Counted from the stretch's first letter, positions 42,968-51,151 are shown. The stretch: DNA of 64,000 nt from Acidobacteriota bacterium (GCA_018268955.1 JAFDVO010000022.1:62001-126000), one strand, 5' to 3'. Made by a program: numbers and translations. Notes: generated by a model not told the origin, from the sequence alone.

Positions 42968-43200
42968 GCCGTCATCGTCCCTTCACGCGCAGCCAGCGCG
43001 CCACCGTCATCGCTGGCATGCTCGCGTTCGTCATGGTCGTCGTGATGCTGCAGCTCTGGCTCCTGACGGCGACGATGAACGCGTACCTGGGAGGTGACGA
43101 CACGGTGATCTGGCCGGCGGCGGCCGCCAGCGCCGCCTGCCTGCTGCTCAACGTCGGTCTCTTGCGGTACCTCTACTACGTCGAACGCACCCGCGCATGA
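42964..43200 (+). CDS. Small two-helix membrane protein (DUF6755-like)
   Basis: 78 residues with two predicted membrane helices (VIAGMLAFVMVVVMLQLWLL and IWPAAAASAACLLLNVGLL) joined by a short acidic loop. It begins with GTG overlapping the Rieske stop (GTGA arrangement) and overlaps the channel gene in the same way, so it belongs to the operon. Its place and size suggest a DUF6755-like small accessory subunit of the redox complex; I recall such a family but cannot check the match. Confidence 0.65.
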   Translation: MSRHRPFTRSQRATVIAGMLAFVMVVVMLQLWLLTATMNAYLGGDDTVIWPAAAASAACLLLNVGLLRYLYYVERTRA

Positions 43201-44222
43201 ACCAACGCGACCACTGGCTCGCCACGCTCCATCCGGCGTACTTCGCGCTGGTGATGGCCACAGGGATCGTGTCCATTGCGCTCTGGCTCGTGGGCCCGCG
43301 CTCGCTGGCCGAGGGCATGCTGTGGCTGAACAGTGCCTGTTACATCGTCCTCTGGGGGGCGACGGCCATGCGCATCGCCCGGTTCACGCCGCGGGTGCTT
43401 GCGGATTTCACCCACCACGGCCGCGCCGTCGGCTTCCTGACGATGGTCGCCGCGACGTGCGTGCTTGGCAGCCAGTGGGTCATCATCGCGGGCAGCTGGC
43501 GCCTCGCGACGATGCTGTGGGGCCTTGGCATCGCACTCTGGGCCGTCCTGACGTACGGCATCTTCACCGTCCTCACCGTGAAGGAGCAGAAGCCCACGCT
43601 GGTCGAGGGCCTGAATGGTGGCTGGCTCGTTGTGGTCGTCGCCGCGCAGGCGGTGGCGGTGTTGGGCGTGCAGGTCGCGCCGCGGTTCGACGCCGAACCG
43701 ATACTGCTGTTCTTCTGTCTCGCGCTCTGGCTTGGCGGCGGGATGCTCTACATCTGGATCATCTCGATCATCTTCTATCGCTACACCTTCGTGCCGATGG
43801 CCCCGTCGGACCTGACGCCGCCGTACTGGATCAACATGGGCGCGGTCGCCATCTCCACGCTCGCCGGATCGCTGCTCGCGCTAGCGGCCGGACGATCGCC
43901 GCTCATCACCAGCCTCCTGCCGTTCGTGAAGGGGCTCACGCTGATGTTCTGGGCGACGGCGACGTGGTGGATTCCGATGCTGGCGATCCTCGGTGTCTGG
44001 CGGCATCTCTACCGGCGCTTCCCGCTCCGGTACGACCCGCTGTACTGGGGAGCCGTGTTCCCGCTCGGCATGTACACCGTTGCCACCGTCCGGCTAGCCC
44101 AGGCACTGGACGTGCCCTGGTTGCTCGCCATCCCACGAGCCTTCGTCTGGATTGCGCTTGCCGCGTGGACGGTGACGGCCATCGGCCTATTGGGGACTAT
44201 CCGGCGAGGGCTACGGGCCTGA
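43197..44222 (+). CDS. TehA/SLAC1-family anion channel or transporter
   Basis: 341 residues with about ten membrane helices throughout. The start HWLATLHPAYFALVMATGIV and the segment WLNSACYIVLWG fit the tellurite-resistance/dicarboxylate transporter (TDT) family, which includes TehA and plant SLAC1, an anion channel that passes chloride and nitrate. As the last gene of the operon, starting inside the stop codon of the small membrane gene, it may move the substrate or product of the molybdoenzyme, such as nitrate or nitrite. That link is inference; malate or sulfite transport is also known in the family. Confidence 0.82.
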   Translation: MNQRDHWLATLHPAYFALVMATGIVSIALWLVGPRSLAEGMLWLNSACYIVLWGATAMRIARFTPRVLADFTHHGRAVGFLTMVAATCVLGSQWVIIAGSWRLATMLWGLGIALWAVLTYGIFTVLTVKEQKPTLVEGLNGGWLVVVVAAQAVAVLGVQVAPRFDAEPILLFFCLALWLGGGMLYIWIISIIFYRYTFVPMAPSDLTPPYWINMGAVAISTLAGSLLALAAGRSPLITSLLPFVKGLTLMFWATATWWIPMLAILGVWRHLYRRFPLRYDPLYWGAVFPLGMYTVATVRLAQALDVPWLLAIPRAFVWIALAAWTVTAIGLLGTIRRGLRA

Positions 44223-44264
44223 GGTGGCAGACAGCGGGCGTCGGGTAGAATCCGCCGCACGCAC

Positions 44265-46532
44265 ATGCGCATACGTCGCCTGCCGTCGCTCCCTCGCCTC
44301 ACGTCAGGACTTGCGTTGGCCATGCTGCTGACGTCGACGTTCGCGTGGAGTGGTCAGGCCGTCGCAACTGCGCCCCAGGCGGCCGAGCGCACGGCGCAGC
44401 CTCGGACGATCCGGGCAGCCCGGCTCGCCACACCTTTGCGGCTCGACGGCGTGCTGGATGAGGCGGTATATGCCGCCGTCCCCGCCATCACGGAGTTCTT
44501 CCAGACCTATCCCGCCCAGAACGGCACGCCCACCGAACGGACCGAAGCGTGGGTGCTCTTCGATGACAAGCAGATCTACGTGAGCGCGCGGCTCTGGGAG
44601 AGCGCTCCGCCCTCGAAGTGGACCGCCAACGAGATGCGCCGCGACACGAACCAGCTGCGGCAGAACGACCACTTTGGCGTGGCGTTCGACACCTTTCACG
44701 ATCGGCGCAACGGCTACTTCTTCTATGCGAATCCGCTCGGCGCCCGGGCGGACTCGTACATGACCGACGAAACGAACAACAACGCCGACTGGAATCCGGT
44801 GTGGGACGTGCGCACCGCGCGCTTCGACGGAGGCTGGTCGATCGAGATGGCGATCCCCTTCAAGTCGCTCCGGTATGTCTCGGGGGCGTCCCAGGTGTGG
44901 GGCATCAACATGCGCCGCGCGATCCGCCGCAAGAACGAGTGGAACTACCTCACGGCGCTGCCGCTCTCGATCGGCAGTTCCGTGGGGATGATGCGCGTCT
45001 CGGCGGACGCGACGCTCACCGGCCTCGACCTCCCTCCCGCGAGCCGCAATCTCGAAATCAAGCCGTATGTCGTCGGGCGCGCGACCACCGACCGGACGGT
45101 GCATCCGCCGGTTGCGGGTGAACTCGGGCGCGACATCGGGCTCGACGCCAAGTACGGCATCACGGCGAACCTGACGGCGGACGTTACCGTGAACACCGAC
45201 TTCGCGCAGGTCGAGATCGACGAGCAGCAGGTGAACCTGACCCGGTTCAGCCTGCTGTTCCCCGAAAAGCGCGAGTTCTTCCTGGAGGGGCGCGGCATCT
45301 TCGATTTCGGCCGAGGCGGTGGTCCGGTGGCGGCCGACACGCCGCAACTGTTCTACAGCCGGCGCATCGGTTTGAATCGCAACAGGGTCATCCCGATTCG
45401 GGCTGGAGGACGCGTCACCGGGAAGGTTGGGGGTGTCACGGTCGGCGCGCTCAACATCCAGGCAGAGGAGGACGGCGGCACTGGCAGCGTGCCGGCCACG
45501 CCTGCGACGAACTTCACGGCGCTCCGCGTGAAGCGCGACATCCTGCGGCGCAGCACGGTCGGAGCCATGTTCACCGATCGGTCTGTTGCAGTGGCGGGCC
45601 CCGGCAGCAACCGCGCCTACGGAGCTGACGCGGCGTTCTCCTTCTTCGACAACCTGTCCATGGGGGGCTACTACGCCAGGACGGAGACCACGGGCACGGG
45701 CGCCAGTGACGAGAGCTATCAGGCGCGCTTCACCTACGACGCGGACCGGTACGGCGCACGGGTCGACTACACGAAGGTCGGGAAGGACTTCGACCCGCAG
45801 GTCGGCTTCCTGCGGCGGCTCGATTTCCGGCGCTCGGCCGCCGATCTCCGATTCAGCCCGCGCCCGAAGGGCAGGAGCCGCCGCGTCAGGCAATACGTCT
45901 ACGACGTGAACACCGAGTACATCGAGAACAACGCCGGGCACCTCGATTCACGCACGACGACCGGACACGTGGGGGTCGAACTGACCAATAGCGACCAGGC
46001 GTACGTGGAGGTCAACGCCAACTACGAAGGGCTCACGGCGCCGTTTGCGGTCGCGCGCGGCATCGTGCTCGCGCCGGGCGGGTACGACTTCACCGACGTG
46101 CTGGTGCGCTACCAGGCCGGCCAGCAGCGACGGGCCTCCGGGACGGTCACGCTGCAGATGGGGCAGTTCTACAGCGGGACGATTCGCGCCGTCACCGTGA
46201 GCGGGGCGAGGGCGTCGCTGACCCGGCAACTCTCGGTTGAGCCCAGCCTCTCGCTGAACCAGGTGGACCTCCCGATGGGCCGGTTCACGGCGACCGTCGC
46301 GCGGGGACGGACGGACTTCGCGTTCACGCCCCGGATGTTCGCGAGCGGCCTCATCCAGTACTCGTCGTCGGACCGGATCTTCAGCAGCAACCTGCGGTTC
46401 CGCTGGGAGTACCGGCCCGGCAGCGAGTTCTTCGTGGTCTACACGGACGAGCGGGATACGACCGCGCGCGGCCTGTCCGGTCTCCGCAACAAGGCCCTCG
46501 TCCTGAAGGTGAACCGCCTCTGGCAGTTCTAG
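44265..46532 (+). CDS. Exported CBM9-like plus DUF5916 outer-membrane barrel protein
   Basis: 755 residues. A Sec signal (LALAMLLTSTFAWSGQA) is followed by a CBM9-like beta-sandwich from about 45 to 230 (RAARLATPLRLDGVLDEAVY; ADSYMTDETNNNADWNPVWD; SIEMAIPFKSLRYV). The remaining 500 residues are a DUF5916 barrel: NTDFAQVEIDEQQVNLTRFS, LFFPEKREFFLEGRGIFDFG-like block, and a C-terminal series of amphipathic strands ending in LWQF, a Bam-recognised terminal Phe. These proteins are frequent in acidobacteria and bacteroidetes outer membranes; what they bind or import is unknown. ATG 44265; a TAGAAT box lies 13 bp upstream. Confidence 0.85.
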   Translation: MRIRRLPSLPRLTSGLALAMLLTSTFAWSGQAVATAPQAAERTAQPRTIRAARLATPLRLDGVLDEAVYAAVPAITEFFQTYPAQNGTPTERTEAWVLFDDKQIYVSARLWESAPPSKWTANEMRRDTNQLRQNDHFGVAFDTFHDRRNGYFFYANPLGARADSYMTDETNNNADWNPVWDVRTARFDGGWSIEMAIPFKSLRYVSGASQVWGINMRRAIRRKNEWNYLTALPLSIGSSVGMMRVSADATLTGLDLPPASRNLEIKPYVVGRATTDRTVHPPVAGELGRDIGLDAKYGITANLTADVTVNTDFAQVEIDEQQVNLTRFSLLFPEKREFFLEGRGIFDFGRGGGPVAADTPQLFYSRRIGLNRNRVIPIRAGGRVTGKVGGVTVGALNIQAEEDGGTGSVPATPATNFTALRVKRDILRRSTVGAMFTDRSVAVAGPGSNRAYGADAAFSFFDNLSMGGYYARTETTGTGASDESYQARFTYDADRYGARVDYTKVGKDFDPQVGFLRRLDFRRSAADLRFSPRPKGRSRRVRQYVYDVNTEYIENNAGHLDSRTTTGHVGVELTNSDQAYVEVNANYEGLTAPFAVARGIVLAPGGYDFTDVLVRYQAGQQRRASGTVTLQMGQFYSGTIRAVTVSGARASLTRQLSVEPSLSLNQVDLPMGRFTATVARGRTDFAFTPRMFASGLIQYSSSDRIFSSNLRFRWEYRPGSEFFVVYTDERDTTARGLSGLRNKALVLKVNRLWQF

Positions 46533-46614
46533 CCGGAAAACCGACCTCGACAGATGGCCCGACTTTCGCAGTAGACCAGGACGGTCGACTGAATCGACGG
46601 AAAGGGGTCGAGCC

Positions 46615-47058
46615 ATGAACGCGCGAACGGTGGTGCTGGTGGTTCTCACGGCGATCGTGGTGGTCGCTGGCGCGGCGATCGTCCGGTCCATGAGCGGCGC
46701 CGGAACAAAGGGGTTCGCGCTGCAGGGCATGCAGGCGGTCGACGCCCAACTCGCCGCGAAGGCCGAGGAGAGCTGCTGGTTCAAGGTAAAGAACCGATCC
46801 AGCAAGTCGGCGGAAGTCCGCCTGTGGGAAGCAGCCTCGTCGGCCGGGGCGAAGACGGAGCGCCTCGGAGAGCTGCTGATCGTGACCGGGGGGCTGAACC
46901 AGCCGGTGCACGACGACCGGTACTACGGCTGCTCGCTCTACGAGTACACCGCAGGCTCTCCCGTCGTCATGACGGCGATTGCCTCCCCATCGCCGGTTCG
47001 GACGGACAGGTTGATTCCATTCGGGTTCACGCCTGACGGGCACAAGCAGCAGCGCTGA
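46615..47058 (+). CDS. Small exported or membrane-anchored protein of unknown function
   Basis: 147 residues. One N-terminal hydrophobic segment (VVLVVLTAIVVVAGAAIV) could be a signal anchor. The soluble part has two cysteines (ESCWFKVKN, YGCSLYEY) that might form a disulfide, and beta-strand-like segments. I do not recognise it. AAGGGG lies 10 bp before ATG 46615. It is followed by another small gene of unknown role on the same strand. Confidence 0.6.
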   Translation: MNARTVVLVVLTAIVVVAGAAIVRSMSGAGTKGFALQGMQAVDAQLAAKAEESCWFKVKNRSSKSAEVRLWEAASSAGAKTERLGELLIVTGGLNQPVHDDRYYGCSLYEYTAGSPVVMTAIASPSPVRTDRLIPFGFTPDGHKQQR

Positions 47059-47117
47059 GTGGCGATGATTCGCGTCGTTGAGTCCAGCCCGGAACCCACC
47101 TTGCTCAGAGTTGCGTC

Positions 47118-47366
47118 ATGGGAATGGTGAGCCGGCATCTTCGGCATTACGCAGCGGGTCGAATCACGCGTCGGGCGGTGCGCGCTGTGCCACTGCTCGG
47201 CAGCATCGTCGCGCTGGCGACACTCGCGGCGTCGGTGCGCCGCAAGGGCTGGATCGGCGGCGTCGCGGATACCGTCCTGGACGTGATTCCGATCGTCGGT
47301 GGCGCCAAAGCGGTCGCGGAAATCGTGCGCGGCCGTGACGTCGTGCCTGACCGCTCGGCGATCTAG
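47118..47366 (+). CDS. Small hydrophobic protein of unknown function
   Basis: 82 residues with a basic start and two hydrophobic stretches (AVPLLGSIVALATLAASV, VADTVLDVIPIVGGAKAV) that could be short membrane helices. ATG 47118; GTG-type codons and an unremarkable upstream region leave the start uncertain. No family recognised. Weak evidence beyond plausible codon use and a frame without overlap. Confidence 0.45.
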   Translation: MGMVSRHLRHYAAGRITRRAVRAVPLLGSIVALATLAASVRRKGWIGGVADTVLDVIPIVGGAKAVAEIVRGRDVVPDRSAI

Positions 47367-47432
47367 CCCGCCGTGCCTGGCGCAGCCTGACGCCCTCGGG
47401 CTGCTGGGCGACCAGGTTCCGGCCCGCTGGCC

Positions 47433-47438
47433 TATACT
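47433..47438 (+). promoter_or_regulatory. TATACT box 6 bp before the small partner gene GTG
   Basis: TATACT ends 6 bp before GTG 47445, with no Shine-Dalgarno between. This is the geometry expected of a leaderless transcript for the small partner/nucleotidyltransferase pair. Confidence 0.45.
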
Positions 47439-47444
47439 GCCGAT

Positions 47445-47639
47445 GTGAAAGAGCAGACGCTGCTCGATTCGATTTCGCTGGAGCCGACCCCCGCAGTCGA
47501 GGCCTACAAGGCCGGTATCGACCGTACGCTGCTGCGCGAGAACCTGAAGCTCACGGCGGCCGAACGCGTCGACAAGATGATTGCCGCCTTGCGGTTCGCC
47601 GAGGCGGTCCGGAACTCGCGCGGCGCGGGTTCGAAATGA
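47445..47639 (+). CDS. Small partner of a nucleotidyltransferase pair (antitoxin-like)
   Basis: 64 residues, helical and charged: EQTLLDSISLEPTPAVEAYK, then RENLKLTAAERVDKMIAALR. The ERVDKM..LRFAEAVR pattern matches small proteins encoded directly upstream of stand-alone nucleotidyltransferases, which are often one half of toxin-antitoxin pairs. GTG 47445; its TGA overlaps the ATG of the nucleotidyltransferase (ATGA), so the two are translationally coupled. Function is inferred from this arrangement only. Confidence 0.62.
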   Translation: MKEQTLLDSISLEPTPAVEAYKAGIDRTLLRENLKLTAAERVDKMIAALRFAEAVRNSRGAGSK

Positions 47640-48118
47640 CTGACTTCGGGCGGCTGCTCTCAATTCTCGCTGACAGTCACGTTCGCTTCATCATCATCGG
47701 CGGCTTCGCCGCGACGGCGCATGGGTCGGCCTTCCTCACGGTGGATCTCGATGTCGTCTACGACAGGAGCGAGGACAACATCGAGCGGCTGGCCTCCGCC
47801 CTCGCGCCGCTCTCGCCGTACTTGCGAGGGGCGCCCGGCGGGTTGCCGTTTCGGCTCGACGCCTCGACACTGGCCCGCGGCCTGAACTTCACCCTGTCCA
47901 CGGCAGCCGGCGACCTGGACCTCCTTGGGGAAGCGGTCGGCGGAGGCACGTACGAGGCGCTGCTGTCGCACACTGAACCGCGCAGGGTGCTGGGCGTCGA
48001 GTGTCTGTTCGTCGACCTGGACACGCTGATTCGCCTGAAGCGTGCCGCCGGACGTCCCAAGGACCTGGAGCGGATCGCTGAGCTCGAGGCGCTTCGAGCT
48101 GAACGCGACTCGGAGTGA
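47636..48118 (+). CDS. Nucleotidyltransferase-fold protein (MNT/AbiEii-like)
   Basis: 160 residues. The Pol-beta-like nucleotidyltransferase signature is present in VRFIIIGGFAATAHGSAFLT followed by VDLDVVYDRSEDNIERL (the two acidic metal ligands are in the DLD). The C-terminal KRAAGRPKDLERIAELEAL block also occurs in the second pair at 49149-49601. Such proteins add nucleotides to targets in MNT/HEPN and AbiEii toxin systems, or act as uncharacterised sugar or tRNA nucleotidyltransferases. Coupled to the small gene upstream. A toxin role is inference. Confidence 0.75.
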   Translation: MTDFGRLLSILADSHVRFIIIGGFAATAHGSAFLTVDLDVVYDRSEDNIERLASALAPLSPYLRGAPGGLPFRLDASTLARGLNFTLSTAAGDLDLLGEAVGGGTYEALLSHTEPRRVLGVECLFVDLDTLIRLKRAAGRPKDLERIAELEALRAERDSE

Positions 48119-48205
48119 GTGACGGGAACCCGGACGCGGATGTGGGCTTGAGGCCCGTCACCATTCGCGCGAGTCCTGCATCTCTCCGCGCAAGGAGAAG
48201 CCTGC

Positions 48206-48562
48206 ATGCAGTTCATCATCTCTGGCAGCCGAGGCACCGACGATCCGACGATGGCGACCTTGCCGTTCATGGCGGCGAAGGTGGCCAAGGAGCAGGGGCA
48301 CGACGTGGTGCTCTGGCTCTGGAACGAAGCCGTGACGCTTGCACGCAAGGGGATCGCTGACACCGTCGTCGGCGTGAACCTCGCGCCGGTCCGAGACCTG
48401 CTCGCCGCGCTGCAGGCGGCCGGCGTTCCGATCTGGGTGTGCCACGCGTGTGCGGTGGCGCGAGGCGTGGACGCGAGCATGTTGGTGGAGGGCGCGACGT
48501 TCCATGGGATGCCGGACTACATCACCGCTGTCGCGACACGCGACCGCAACGTCGCGTTCTGA
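48206..48562 (+). CDS. DsrE/DsrF-family protein
   Basis: 118 residues, a compact alpha/beta domain: MQFIISGSRGTDDPTMATLP, FMAAKVAKEQGHDVVLWLWN, and a conserved cysteine region WVCHACAVARG. DsrE-like proteins, including TusBCD and peroxiredoxin-like relatives, transfer sulfur or persulfide through such cysteines; this one has two close cysteines. AAGGAG 8 bp upstream of ATG 48206 supports the start. It stands alone, followed by tRNA-Gly. The specific partner is unknown. Confidence 0.75.
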   Translation: MQFIISGSRGTDDPTMATLPFMAAKVAKEQGHDVVLWLWNEAVTLARKGIADTVVGVNLAPVRDLLAALQAAGVPIWVCHACAVARGVDASMLVEGATFHGMPDYITAVATRDRNVAF

Positions 48563-48677
48563 GCAGGTTGGCCCGATTCGTTCAGAGGGAGCAACCCAGG
48601 CAGCCTGCCCCGACCACGTCCGACGACTCGGTCGATTTCCACCGAGGGCCGAACGATCTCGAGACGCGATGGGGGAG

Positions 48678-48705
48678 TTGCAGTGCGCAGATGCTCTGAT
48701 AGAAT
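48678..48705 (+). promoter_or_regulatory. Candidate sigma-70-type promoter for tRNA-Gly
   Basis: TTGCAG at 48678-48683 and TAGAAT at 48700-48705 are 16 bp apart, near-consensus -35 and -10 boxes about 55 bp before the tRNA. The -10 lies in a stem GCTCTGAT/ATCAGAGC at 48693-48711 that could also bind a regulator. Confidence 0.4.
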
Positions 48706-48760
48706 CAGAGCGTCGCGCGCGGTAGTGCTCGGCGCCGACACACGCGGTGCACTCCTGAAC

Positions 48761-48834
48761 GCGGGCTTAGCATAGTGGTAATGCCCTGGCTTCCCAAGCC
48801 AGTTAGACGGGTTCGATCCCCGTAGCCCGCTCCA
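48761..48834 (+). tRNA. tRNA-Gly (anticodon CCC), CCA encoded
   Basis: Complete cloverleaf: acceptor GCGGGCT/AGCCCGC, D arm GCAT/ATGC, anticodon stem CTGGC/GCCAG with loop TTCCCAA (anticodon CCC), T arm ACGGG/CCCGT with TTCGATC, discriminator T, then CCA. It sits between two small-partner/nucleotidyltransferase pairs. Confidence 0.97.
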
Positions 48835-49009
48835 CCTCCACACTCGTCTCCGCCGCTTTCGCAACTCACACAGCTTCTTGCGAATCCGCTGTCGCGCCTG
48901 GACACGTCGGAGCGGAGGCATTACGCCCATAGGCGGCATCCTGGTCGTGCCGACGAAGAACGAGGACGCTGGCGGCCCTTGCCGCGCTGCGCTACACTCG
49001 CGACTGACC

Positions 49010-49207
49010 GTGGAGTTTCGCATCCAGCGCGTGCTGAAACAAACCTCCTTCGAGGAGGAGGCGCGGACCCGCCCGGCACTGGAGTATTGGTTGTCTCGAT
49101 CGCCAGAGGAGCGCGTGGCGGCGGTCGAATTCCTCCGCAGGCAGGTCGATGGAGCTGGCGCCCGACTTCGACGAGTTCATCGCGTGCTTGTCTGCCCGTG
49201 GGGTTGA
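49010..49207 (+). CDS. Small partner of the second nucleotidyltransferase pair (antitoxin-like)
   Basis: 65 residues from GTG 49010: EFRIQRVLKQTSFEEEARTR, LEYWLSRSPEERVAAVEFLR, then RLRRVHRVLV. The SPEERVAAVEFLRRQ and RVHRV segments are typical of small proteins encoded before nucleotidyltransferases of this kind. It overlaps the next gene by 59 bp in another frame, an unusually long overlap, so the C-terminal codons are less certain. A TACACT box lies 11 bp upstream of the start. Antitoxin role inferred only. Confidence 0.55.
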   Translation: MEFRIQRVLKQTSFEEEARTRPALEYWLSRSPEERVAAVEFLRRQVDGAGARLRRVHRVLVCPWG

Positions 49208-49601
49208 GTTCCTCGTCGTCGGTGCGTACGCGCTGGCCTTCCACGGTGCCCCACGCTTCACAGGCGACCTCGACATCCTGATTCGGCCGACGGCCGAGAA
49301 TGCGCAGCGCCTGCTTCAGGCGATAGGGGACTTTGGGTTCCCGTCGGATGCTGTGTCCGCCGATGAACTGTCTGACCCGCGCCGGATGCTGGAAATGGGG
49401 GTGCCGCCGGTGCAGCTTCACATCATGAGCGCACTCAGCGGCCTGAGCTGGGACGACGCGCAGGCGGACGCGGCCGTCGGCCGGATCGGCAGCCATACCG
49501 TGGGAATCCTCGGTCGCGCCTCGCTGATCCGGAACAAGCGCGCGGCCGGCCGGCCGAAGGATCTTGCCGACCTCGACGCACTCGGCGAAGGCGGGGACTA
49601 A
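49149..49601 (+). CDS. Nucleotidyltransferase-fold protein, second copy
   Basis: 150 residues. VEFLVVGAYALAFHGAPRFT followed by GDLDILIRPTAENAQRLLQA gives the nucleotidyltransferase signature, with the two metal aspartates in DLD. The C-terminus has NKRAAGRPKDLADLDALGE, related to the block in the copy at 47636-48118. Together with its small partner it forms a second unit of the same design less than 1 kb away, on the other side of tRNA-Gly. The two are clearly related but far from identical, so they are probably old paralogues or separate acquisitions. ATG 49149. Confidence 0.75.
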   Translation: MELAPDFDEFIACLSARGVEFLVVGAYALAFHGAPRFTGDLDILIRPTAENAQRLLQAIGDFGFPSDAVSADELSDPRRMLEMGVPPVQLHIMSALSGLSWDDAQADAAVGRIGSHTVGILGRASLIRNKRAAGRPKDLADLDALGEGGD

Positions 49602-49702
49602 ACGGCCACCTCGGAGCGGCCGGCTGGTCGGCGTGGCCGTGGCGGGTGCGCCGGACCGGGCGCGCTGACGACGCCCATGGCCCAGCGCCCATCGCCTCTG
49701 GC

Positions 49703-51064
49703 CTATGAACGAATGAGGGCCAGCACTTCGTCGCGCTTCTGTTCCATCAGCGCCGGCGTCTGCGCCTCGAGGTTCAAGCGGAGCAGCGGCTCGGTGTTGG
49801 AGGCGCGCACGTTGAAGTGCCAGTCGGGATACTCGATCGAGATGCCGTCGAGGTGGTACTGGTTGCCGTCGGCGTACTTCGCGCCGATCTCGTCGAGCTT
49901 CCCGGGCACATCCGCCATGCTGCGCAGCTTGGTGTTGATCTCGCCAGAGATGAAGTACTTCTCACGCAGAGGCGCGAGCAGATCACGCAGGCTCTGACCC
50001 TTCTTCGACATCAGCTCCAGAATCAGCAGGGCAGGGATGAAGCCGTTGTCCGCGTAGAAGTTGTCGCGGAAGTAGTAGTGGCCGGTCACTTCGCCGCCGA
50101 AGATGCCGTTCGTCTCGCGCATGCGACGCTTGAAGAAGGCATGTCCGACCCGGTTCATCAGCGACGTGCCGCCGTACTTCGCCACGATGTCCCGCACCGC
50201 GTAGCTCGCGCGGAGGTCGTAGATGATCGTCGAGCCGGGGTGCTTCAGCAGGAAGGCTTCGGCGAGCAGCGCGGTGATGAAGTCGCCCGATATGAACTCG
50301 CCGCTGCCGTCGATGAAGAAGCAGCGGTCCGCGTCGCCGTCCCACGCGATGCCGATATCCGCCTTCTCGGCGATCACCCGCTCGGTGATGTCCACGCGGT
50401 TCTCCTCGATCAGCGGATTGGCCTCGTGGTTCGGGAACCGGCCGTCGATCTCGAAGCAGAGCCTCGTCGTCCTGCACGGGAGCTTCTCGAACAGCTTCGG
50501 CGCCACCAGCCCGCCCATGCCGCTGCCGGCGTCGAGGACGACGTTGAACGGCTTGATGATCGACGGGTCGATGAAGCTCATGACGTGGTCGACGTAGGCG
50601 TCGAGCGCGTCCGCCTGCGTCACCGTGCCGCGCGTCGCCGCGGGCCCAGGCAGCGTGCCTGACGTGACCATCTCGCGGATGTCCGAGATGCCTTCCTCGC
50701 CCGACAGCGGGAACGCTTCACGGCGCACCATCTTCATGCCGTTGTACTGCTTCGGGTTGTGCGACGCGGTCACCATGACGCCGCCCTCATGCCCGTCCTT
50801 CGCCACGGCGAAGTAGAGCATGTCGGTCGGGATCATCCCGTAGTCGACGACGTCGCAGCCCTGCGCCGTCGCGCCGTCGATGAACGCCGCTGCGATCGAG
50901 GGCGACGAGAGCCGCATGTCGCGGCCCACCGCGATCCGCTTCGCCTTCAGGTAGGTGACGAAGGCCGCGCCAATCTTCCGCGCCGTGTCCTCGTTGATCT
51001 GGTCCGGATACGTGCCGCGGACGTCGTAGGCCTTGAAGATGTCTGGGTTGGTCGCGCTCGACAT
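49703..51064 (-). CDS. Phosphomannomutase/phosphoglucomutase
   Basis: 453 residues, the usual length of bacterial PMM/PGM (AlgC/ManB type), which interconverts hexose 6- and 1-phosphates for glycan synthesis. Motifs: FKAYDVRGTYPDQIN at the start, phosphoserine loop VMVTASHNPKQYNGMK near 98-113, metal loop IAWDGDADRCFFID near 238-251, and the C-terminal sugar-phosphate site RASNTEPLLRLNLEA. GGGAGAG precedes ATG 51064. The next gene upstream encodes a mannose-1-phosphate guanylyltransferase-like enzyme on the same strand, the following step of the pathway. Confidence 0.93.
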   Translation of the reverse strand: MSSATNPDIFKAYDVRGTYPDQINEDTARKIGAAFVTYLKAKRIAVGRDMRLSSPSIAAAFIDGATAQGCDVVDYGMIPTDMLYFAVAKDGHEGGVMVTASHNPKQYNGMKMVRREAFPLSGEEGISDIREMVTSGTLPGPAATRGTVTQADALDAYVDHVMSFIDPSIIKPFNVVLDAGSGMGGLVAPKLFEKLPCRTTRLCFEIDGRFPNHEANPLIEENRVDITERVIAEKADIGIAWDGDADRCFFIDGSGEFISGDFITALLAEAFLLKHPGSTIIYDLRASYAVRDIVAKYGGTSLMNRVGHAFFKRRMRETNGIFGGEVTGHYYFRDNFYADNGFIPALLILELMSKKGQSLRDLLAPLREKYFISGEINTKLRSMADVPGKLDEIGAKYADGNQYHLDGISIEYPDWHFNVRASNTEPLLRLNLEAQTPALMEQKRDEVLALIRS

Positions 51065-51081
51065 GGACGCTCTCCCGAAAG

Positions 51082-51149
51082 GCTAATCGCTAATTGCCAA
51101 TTGCTAATTGGAAGTGGCAGTTGAAATCAGCAATCAGCAATTAGCAATG
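51082..51149. repeat. Heptamer array with inverted halves (GCTAATT / AATTAGC)
   Basis: Left half: GCTAATC, GCTAATT, GCCAATT and GCTAATT. After a 15-bp spacer comes a right half with AATCAGC twice and AATTAGC, which is the reverse complement of the left type, so the whole can fold into an imperfect hairpin. It fills the gap between two reverse genes and ends 2 bp from the stop of the upstream guanylyltransferase-like gene. Confidence 0.8.
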
Positions 51150-51151
51150 TC

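Noticed and set aside
47118..49601. Complete mobile element around tRNA-Gly
   Set aside because: No integrase, transposase or clear attachment repeat was found; the nucleotidyltransferase pairs alone do not make an element.
51082..51149. CRISPR-like array
   Set aside because: Units are 7 bp and contiguous, with no spacers of 30-40 bp and no cas genes nearby.
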